Below, piece by piece: positions 53,117 through 58,584 of a DNA stretch of 58,584 bases (positions within the stretch are counted from its first letter, which is position 1; each line of letters starts with the position of its first letter). A program made the position numbers and the translations under genes. Source of the DNA: Bacteroides sp. 43_108 (GTDB lineage Bacteria; Bacteroidota; Bacteroidia; Bacteroidales; Bacteroidaceae); contig MNQS01000010.1 in assembly GCA_001915545.1 (NCBI GenBank), positions 1 through 58,584 of the forward strand, read 5' to 3'. Under the pieces are notes generated by a model that saw only the letters and a program-made list of their open reading frames with translations, had not been told where the DNA came from and did no database searches.

Positions 53117-54970
53117 TCAGTTAGTCTTCAACCCTTTTACAAAGAAATAGTAGTACCAGTATGTATCGCCGAACCGGCCTCGGATTATAGGGTCATTAGC
53201 CGCATCGGCGTCATTCATTCCTTTCTGTGCCATATCGACGAGTTCCATGAAACGCGAACGTACTTCATCTGAAATGTTGAACTGCGAAACATCAATATTC
53301 TGAAGCCATCCGAAAAGCAAAGCTGCTTCCTGGAAATGCACTGGCAATTCTGTATTGTTCTTCGCATAAACAACAAAATGAGGCCAGAAACGTTCAGGCG
53401 ATTTGCTTATCATGTTGCTCAAGATGGAAAGTTCAACAAGTTGTTCATTGCCTCCGGACATATATCCGAAATTGTTAAGCAAATATATTTCCACCAATCC
53501 ACCGTCGCCGTCAAGCAGGTTATTGTATGCCATAAGAGGTATTATATCCTTGAACTCAGGATCTGCAGCAACTTTATCCGGTCTGCGAAGCATTGATTCA
53601 TAATGCGAAGCAAGATCACCGTAGAACAATGTTGACTTCAATGTTCGTATATATTTCTCTGCAAGTTCCCATTCTCCGTTAAGGAGAGAGCAACGTGTCA
53701 TGTAAATGAGATGTTCGGCACTCAAACCGTATTCCACCTTATCTTCCATACACCAGCGGTAGCAGAAATTCAACTTGCCGTAATTGAAATAAAGGATGCG
53801 TGCGCCGACCAGACGGAGAACCTGAGCCGTGCGTGGTATATTGTATTCTTTTGATCCATCAGGGTAAGTAAAAATCTTATCACCGGCCATTCCCATCTTG
53901 AAAAGTGCAAGATTGCGCAAGAGCACCATTGCCCTTGTAGGTTCATAATCCGTAACGGTTGCATCCAATACTGCCTGCCAGTTGCGTTCCTCTGCCGAAC
54001 GTTCAGCACGAAGTACTGCATAAAGATCTTCGTCCTTGAATGAACGATTCCAAAGGGTATAGGACGAAAAAGACAATGCTGCTACTGAAACTGCAACATT
54101 CCAAACAACACTGGTTCGATTGACCGGTTCTGCATCTCCTGCATCATGCATACGCAATGCTGACACTACAGAAAGAAGCACGAGAGATATGCCTATGATT
54201 ATATATGGATACCAAAGTGAAGATTCTTCGTCAGTAAAGAGAAAATCCGGAAGACACACATTGTAGAGAGTGTCCAAATTCAGACCTTCATAAACACAAA
54301 GGGCAAGAATACGCGGAACAGCAAGGATACCTGCCACAGCAAGGACTGCACCGACAATGCCCTTCAAACGGTACGCAACAAGTTCATATACTGCACAGCA
54401 TACTAGCAATGCAACTGCATACGTACCTATGAACGCATAAAAGAATGCGAACAAAACCAGCATGACAAGGCTTGAGGCATAAGAAACTTTGCCTGCGCAT
54501 CTGCGCACCCTGACATACAGGCCGAAAAACAAAGATATAAACAACGTGCCAAGCAATGCCGCATAAAAATATCCTGGAAGCTTGACGACGTACAACATAT
54601 AGCCCAGTTCGGTACATGTAAGCAATACTGCAGAAGCCGGTATTACAGCCAAACCTGCATATTTTGTCCCCAAGCCGAAAGACCATATTATCAGCATCGA
54701 AAGGCCGGCAATCATAACGGCATAAAGAACTGAACCCCAAAACTGGAAATGAAACAGCTGTGTAAAGAAACAGCCTAAATAGTGCAGGAATCCGCCTGCA
54801 ACGGACATCTTTTCGCTGAAGAAACTATCATCTGTCAAAAACAGCGACATGCGTTCAACCTTCCACAAATAAACATCATTGCGGAAGTACATCCAATAAA
54901 ATGCCAAAAGAGCCAGAATCAAGACAGGAATACCTATCATCATTCCACGTTTGCATGCATCTGATTTCAT
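53117..54970 (-). CDS. DUF6057-like multi-spanning membrane protein
   Basis: This 617-residue protein has about ten hydrophobic segments in its first ~310 residues, followed by a soluble helical half (about 330-617) of TPR-like character with FYWMYFRNDVYLWKVER near the start and DTYWYYYFFVKGLK near the end. The architecture fits the DUF6057 family of Bacteroidales. It is followed 47 nt later by the PD40 lipoprotein and preceded by GH43. A role with that lipoprotein is inferred from order only. Confidence 0.65.
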   Translation of the reverse strand: MKSDACKRGMMIGIPVLILALLAFYWMYFRNDVYLWKVERMSLFLTDDSFFSEKMSVAGGFLHYLGCFFTQLFHFQFWGSVLYAVMIAGLSMLIIWSFGLGTKYAGLAVIPASAVLLTCTELGYMLYVVKLPGYFYAALLGTLFISLFFGLYVRVRRCAGKVSYASSLVMLVLFAFFYAFIGTYAVALLVCCAVYELVAYRLKGIVGAVLAVAGILAVPRILALCVYEGLNLDTLYNVCLPDFLFTDEESSLWYPYIIIGISLVLLSVVSALRMHDAGDAEPVNRTSVVWNVAVSVAALSFSSYTLWNRSFKDEDLYAVLRAERSAEERNWQAVLDATVTDYEPTRAMVLLRNLALFKMGMAGDKIFTYPDGSKEYNIPRTAQVLRLVGARILYFNYGKLNFCYRWCMEDKVEYGLSAEHLIYMTRCSLLNGEWELAEKYIRTLKSTLFYGDLASHYESMLRRPDKVAADPEFKDIIPLMAYNNLLDGDGGLVEIYLLNNFGYMSGGNEQLVELSILSNMISKSPERFWPHFVVYAKNNTELPVHFQEAALLFGWLQNIDVSQFNISDEVRSRFMELVDMAQKGMNDADAANDPIIRGRFGDTYWYYYFFVKGLKTN

Positions 54971-55056
54971 CTCTCAAAATTTATAAAACCAACAATCTAT
55001 TAAATCTGTCCGGAGAACGCAACTGTTCTAAGAAGCGTTCCCCCGACATATCTATA

Positions 55057-56853
55057 TTATCTAACCATTATCTTCTGCTCTGTGCGGGTTCCGCCTACAG
55101 CCACAGTTGCCACATAAAGACCTGGAGACAAAGAAGCAACATTTACAGAATGTGCACCTGCTCCTGACAACGAAGAAGAAGCAACGACTGCACCAGACAA
55201 AGAATATATCTGGAGCAATGCTCCATCAAGACCTTCTGGAACATTTACGGTAAGAACTCCAGCATCTGCCACGGAAGAGATGCGTACAGCATCTGCACCT
55301 TTATCAACATTCGAGATTGAAGTGGCGTCTTCCTGCTCTTTAACAGCTTCAGCAACTTCTTCGAAGTATTCCTTTGTATACATTGCAGCTTCTTCGTAGT
55401 CATGTGCCTTTGAATCGAAATATACTGCAAATGACTGTGGAATAGAACTCTTGAAATCATTCAGATAAATATCTGTACCGATATGTTTTGAAGCACCTGA
55501 AACAGACAAATACTTGCCGTCATTTTCATTTACAACATAATAGTATCCGTCATTCTGAAGAACAAATCTCCACTCTGCACGCTTGTTGTCGCCATCAGAA
55601 TCATAACGGAGTGCACCGAAAAGAGAAATAAAATATTTTCCAGTTTCAGGATCGCGCAACTTCCACACATAAGGATCGGACGTAGCTTCAAATACAAACT
55701 TCACATTAACGTTATCGTCATCATCCATTATGCAGAAGCCACCGGATTCGCTGGTTCTTGACAACAGACGGTTAGAGTTGCGTTCCAACAATGAATATTC
55801 TCCGTCAGCTTCAATCTTTGCGGCGCGCTTGTATCGATACATATCTGTCATGACATCCTTAAGATTCCATGAATCATAATTGCGCACTGTAGGATAACCG
55901 GAACGTACACTCATTGGCAACCAAACATAAGTTGAACTCTGGATGTTTCCTGAATTCCAACGGTCACCAAAATAAATAAAACATTTAGGGTCATATCCAA
56001 GATCTTTCACAGAGAAGCAATATGCTCCCTGAGAACGATAAGAAACACCTTCGTTGGCATCAACACAGAATGTCTCGCCTTCTTTCCAATCGCCGAGCAC
56101 ATCACCAACAACTGTAGCAGAATGTCCTGGAGCAGGATTCCAGCCGTCACATTCTGAATATGTAGAGAAATATGTATCGTCAACCTGAACAACTGTTGTA
56201 GCTTCAACGCGACGTCCGCGCATGATCTGTGTTTCCTCGTCAGTACATCCAAGGAAATCATCAGTAAGCTTAACAACATTGATGTCCGTATTCATGTTCG
56301 TTGAGCAGAAGTGATATGCAGTACCATCTGAAGACTTAAGCAAAGTCTGGTCACGCGAATCATGATTATTAGGACGGAAAGTAGAAACAAGTTTATATGG
56401 GCCGGTTATTTCATCTGAAGTACATACGGCAACTCTCGCCTTGCTGTAATCTGCGCCATTTTCCCAGTGAATCCACATTACCCACTTGCCAGTCTTGTCA
56501 TTATATATGACTTTTGGACGCTCCAGAGTTCTTCCAGGAGCTACATCTTGAAAAGTTTCGTCATCCTTACTGCCATAAGGAGTCAAAGCAAGTCCGACTT
56601 TTGTCCAATTATACAAGTCTGAACTTTTATAGCAAGAGATACCAGCAGAAGCATTCTTCTCGCGGTATTCTCCAAACCAGTAATACATGCCGTCATGAAA
56701 AACGACACAACCTCCATGTGCATTTATGTGAGTTCCTGTATTATCAGTCCACGTGGTTCCTGGAGTGAAACTCTGAGCAGACATTTCAGAAACACCCAAC
56801 ATTCCAAAAGACAAAGAGCCGAAAACGGCACATCTAAGTAGTAAATTATTCAT
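55057..56853 (-). CDS. Secreted GH43-family glycosidase with C-terminal sorting module
   Basis: This 598-residue protein has a signal peptide (about 1-26). The five-bladed GH43 propeller (about 30-330) shows INAHGGCVVFHDGMYYWFGEY, typical of the GH43_24/34 (galactanase-type) branch. A carbohydrate-binding-like part (about 350-480) follows, and the final ~75 residues (LLQIYSLSGAVVASSSL, ending EQKIMVR) look like a type IX sorting module. Substrate is inferred to be a galactan or arabinogalactan. It sits upstream of the DUF6057-PD40 pair on the same strand. Confidence 0.8.
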   Translation of the reverse strand: MNNLLLRCAVFGSLSFGMLGVSEMSAQSFTPGTTWTDNTGTHINAHGGCVVFHDGMYYWFGEYREKNASAGISCYKSSDLYNWTKVGLALTPYGSKDDETFQDVAPGRTLERPKVIYNDKTGKWVMWIHWENGADYSKARVAVCTSDEITGPYKLVSTFRPNNHDSRDQTLLKSSDGTAYHFCSTNMNTDINVVKLTDDFLGCTDEETQIMRGRRVEATTVVQVDDTYFSTYSECDGWNPAPGHSATVVGDVLGDWKEGETFCVDANEGVSYRSQGAYCFSVKDLGYDPKCFIYFGDRWNSGNIQSSTYVWLPMSVRSGYPTVRNYDSWNLKDVMTDMYRYKRAAKIEADGEYSLLERNSNRLLSRTSESGGFCIMDDDDNVNVKFVFEATSDPYVWKLRDPETGKYFISLFGALRYDSDGDNKRAEWRFVLQNDGYYYVVNENDGKYLSVSGASKHIGTDIYLNDFKSSIPQSFAVYFDSKAHDYEEAAMYTKEYFEEVAEAVKEQEDATSISNVDKGADAVRISSVADAGVLTVNVPEGLDGALLQIYSLSGAVVASSSLSGAGAHSVNVASLSPGLYVATVAVGGTRTEQKIMVR

Positions 56854-56880
56854 CTATAAACTTTTATTCGTTGTTAAAAT

Positions 56881-56905
56881 GGGAAGCGGAATTTATCCGC
56901 TTCCC
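56881..56905 (-). terminator. Terminator after the right-edge surface protein
   Basis: A perfect 10-bp stem (56881-56890 with 56896-56905) with a 5-nt loop, then ATTTT on the minus strand. Confidence 0.75.
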
Positions 56906-56913
56906 CATATTCA

Positions 56914-58584
56914 TCAATACATCACCTTATAAGAGTTGGATTTGCCGTACTCATTTACTTTTACGATAAATACGCCCTTATATGGCAAAGCCAATCCGTT
57001 GCCGTTGCTCAGCTCACGACGTTCAAGCATCTTTCCACTGAGATCATACAATACGGCTACTGCATCATCAGAAACTCCGGTAACATAAACATAACCGTTG
57101 TCAACATAAACCTTGACACCGTTGTCTGAAGATTCAATATCACCTATTGCTGTATTATCTGAGATTTCAGATACTGAAGGAGCATAAGCACCTGTAAGAT
57201 CATAAGTAAAGTACTCTATGTCAGAACCAACATTGGTGTAACCGACCATCTGCTTGTAGCTTCTGCTCTTACCCATGAGCTTCACATTGTCGACAGTCAG
57301 AGCTGAAATGCTAGCCCCCCACTTGTCGCGTTCAAGATAGCAGCTGATGCGAAGCTGTTTACATTCAGCACTTGTAGTATAATCAGTTGCATAAGTTTCG
57401 AACTCATCGCTCGTTACTGAGATGTTCTTGCCCTTCTCTGAATCCTGAACTTCGCGTATACGGAGTGAACCAAGAATAGTACCGTCATCCTTAAGTCCGC
57501 CCTTGGCAAGAGCAGAGAATGAATAAGTCTCGTTAGGAGCGACATCTACAACCTGAGAGATTTCACCTGCAGCCCAACCGTCGCTCCACATGTAGCGGCG
57601 AACTTCGAGAGCATGGTTGTCATAATCCTGAACATTGTCGATCTCGCAGTTGGCGATAGTCTGAGTAGAATTGTACTGGTCGAAAGGATTTACGTTCCAG
57701 CCTTCGATATCGGTTACGATATTGCGGCTTGCACTCCAATCCCATTCACCTTCGAAACCAGGGTTCTTAACCAAGTTTTCAACATAATCACCTGTTTCGT
57801 CTGTCCAGTCAGCCTGACCGCCGAGGTCAGCCATACGTACAGTATCAATTGCAAGACCATCACGATAGATGAACACGCGCTTGTCTGGAGTTACAGCATA
57901 ACGATAAGTATGGTATTCTTCATCATCATTATAGAATGAGCCACTTACCATGTATGGATTAGATATGCTCAATTCTGAAGTAGAATTGTACTTGCCCATA
58001 CCTTCACCGGATACATATCCCTTGAAGCCAAGACCGTCATTTGTAAGGAAATAAGGATATACACCACCCTTAAGATCGCTTGTCTTTGCGCGGAACTCAA
58101 CTGTATAGCCCTTGCTCATATCTGGAACAAATCCGTCAGCTTCAGCTACTTCTGCACCATCAGAACCTTCAACAGCTATATTCTGATTGCTGGAAATATC
58201 TTTTCTTTCGAGCGGAGTACCTTCACCCCAAAGATGAACATAAGCACGAGCTGAACCGCTGCGGAGAACGAGCTTGCCGTATGTACCCTTCTTTGTGCTA
58301 GTATTGGTCACTGTCACTTCTGCATTTTCTGCATTGTAAGGAAGCTCTGCAGGGCTTACGCTGAAGCCGGCTGGAGCAGTGATCTTGATTGGCTTGTCGC
58401 TCTGAAGAGCTGATGCACTGACTGTGAATGTCTGGCTTGCACCGGTTCCCTTGATTAACATAGAGTCTGAAGAAACTGCTATGGCTGATGCAAGAGGAGC
58501 GTATGCACCGCTAAGGTCGTACTTCATGTACTCGATTTCGGCACCGTCGTTCTCATAACCGATCATCTGCTTGTATACTCTTGA
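56914..58584 (-). CDS. Repeat-containing secreted protein, cut by the right window edge
   Basis: The frame stays open to the last base, so the N-terminus is missing; at least 556 residues are visible. A motif SR-YKQM-GY followed by DIEYFTYDLTGAYAP or a close variant occurs twice, at the window edge and near residue 445, showing a duplicated module of about 430 residues. A LamG-like segment (YTVEFRAKT) and a CBM-like segment lie between. The last ~70 residues (AVLYDLSGKMLERREL, ending NSYKVMY) form a type IX-like sorting module. No enzyme motif is seen. It is first, or near first, in the minus-strand cluster and has its own terminator. Confidence 0.6.
   Translation of the reverse strand, partial: SRVYKQMIGYENDGAEIEYMKYDLSGAYAPLASAIAVSSDSMLIKGTGASQTFTVSASALQSDKPIKITAPAGFSVSPAELPYNAENAEVTVTNTSTKKGTYGKLVLRSGSARAYVHLWGEGTPLERKDISSNQNIAVEGSDGAEVAEADGFVPDMSKGYTVEFRAKTSDLKGGVYPYFLTNDGLGFKGYVSGEGMGKYNSTSELSISNPYMVSGSFYNDDEEYHTYRYAVTPDKRVFIYRDGLAIDTVRMADLGGQADWTDETGDYVENLVKNPGFEGEWDWSASRNIVTDIEGWNVNPFDQYNSTQTIANCEIDNVQDYDNHALEVRRYMWSDGWAAGEISQVVDVAPNETYSFSALAKGGLKDDGTILGSLRIREVQDSEKGKNISVTSDEFETYATDYTTSAECKQLRISCYLERDKWGASISALTVDNVKLMGKSRSYKQMVGYTNVGSDIEYFTYDLTGAYAPSVSEISDNTAIGDIESSDNGVKVYVDNGYVYVTGVSDDAVAVLYDLSGKMLERRELSNGNGLALPYKGVFIVKVNEYGKSNSYKVMY

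Noticed and set aside
1..58584. CRISPR array
   Set aside because: No regularly spaced direct repeats with unique spacers are visible; the repeats found are palindromes or island ends.

Overview
The window looks like chromosome from a Bacteroidota bacterium of the order Bacteroidales, most likely Prevotella or a close relative. The signs are: promoters with the TAnnTTTG -7 box typical of the phylum; SusC/TonB-type outer-membrane receptors; four secreted proteins with C-terminal modules of the kind used for type IX secretion or Prevotella surface anchoring; a Gly-rich micro-protein ending in GNLW plus a short tail; a double-glycine leader peptide of the Bacteroidales type; DUF3244 and DUF6057 proteins; and tRNAs without an encoded CCA.

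Region 1 (1-7600): a secreted tandem CE12 esterase, a short MTA/SAH-type nucleosidase, a secreted carbohydrate-binding-like protein followed by a micro-gene whose usual start is out of frame across an A7 run, and an AraC regulator divergent from a YczE-type membrane protein fused to a cytidylate-kinase-like domain.

Region 2 (7793-14511): an accessory island in the 3' end of a tRNA-Met gene. A 47-bp copy of the tRNA 3' half marks the left edge and an intact tRNA-Met marks the right. A 24-bp repeat carrying two GGTCACC units lies just inside each end. All cargo is on the minus strand: a membrane-anchored TPR/coiled-coil/HTH regulator, a DUF3244 protein with a damaged signal peptide, a 20-codon leader ORF, a GG-leader peptide whose start codon sits in a perfect hairpin, a TonB-type outer-membrane receptor, a 27-codon ORF overlapping its stop, and a frameshifted, truncated C39-peptidase ABC exporter. 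No integrase remains. It reads as a degraded peptide-secretion island and is the most unusual part of the window.

Region 3 (14689-22694): tRNA-Met, tRNA-Met and tRNA-Gln, ribF, then a likely organic-phosphate scavenging locus: a phytase-like histidine phosphatase, a TonB receptor, a beta-helix lipoprotein and a purple-acid-type phosphatase.

Region 4 (22870-29440): a palindromic repeat, GH36 alpha-galactosidase, an exported KduI isomerase next to an orphan PTS galactitol-type EIIC permease, and tyrS.

Region 5 (29700-47360): an acyltransferase behind a leader terminator, a small lipoprotein, ahcY, a YfhO membrane protein, a PH-domain protein, a fused SpmA-SpmB protein, a conserved membrane protein, an SLC13 transporter, a CE1 esterase with a GH10 xylanase, ddh, a radical SAM protein, an MBL hydrolase and an AraC regulator.

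Region 6 (47400-58584, all minus strand): a possible operon of a very large modular surface protein, a PD40 lipoprotein with a CxxCH motif, a DUF6057 membrane protein, a GH43 enzyme, and a repeat-containing secreted protein that runs off the right edge.

The overall theme is plant and glycan polysaccharide use (CE12, GH36, KduI, GH10, CE1, GH43) plus phosphate scavenging. All calls come from reading the sequence; no database search was run.
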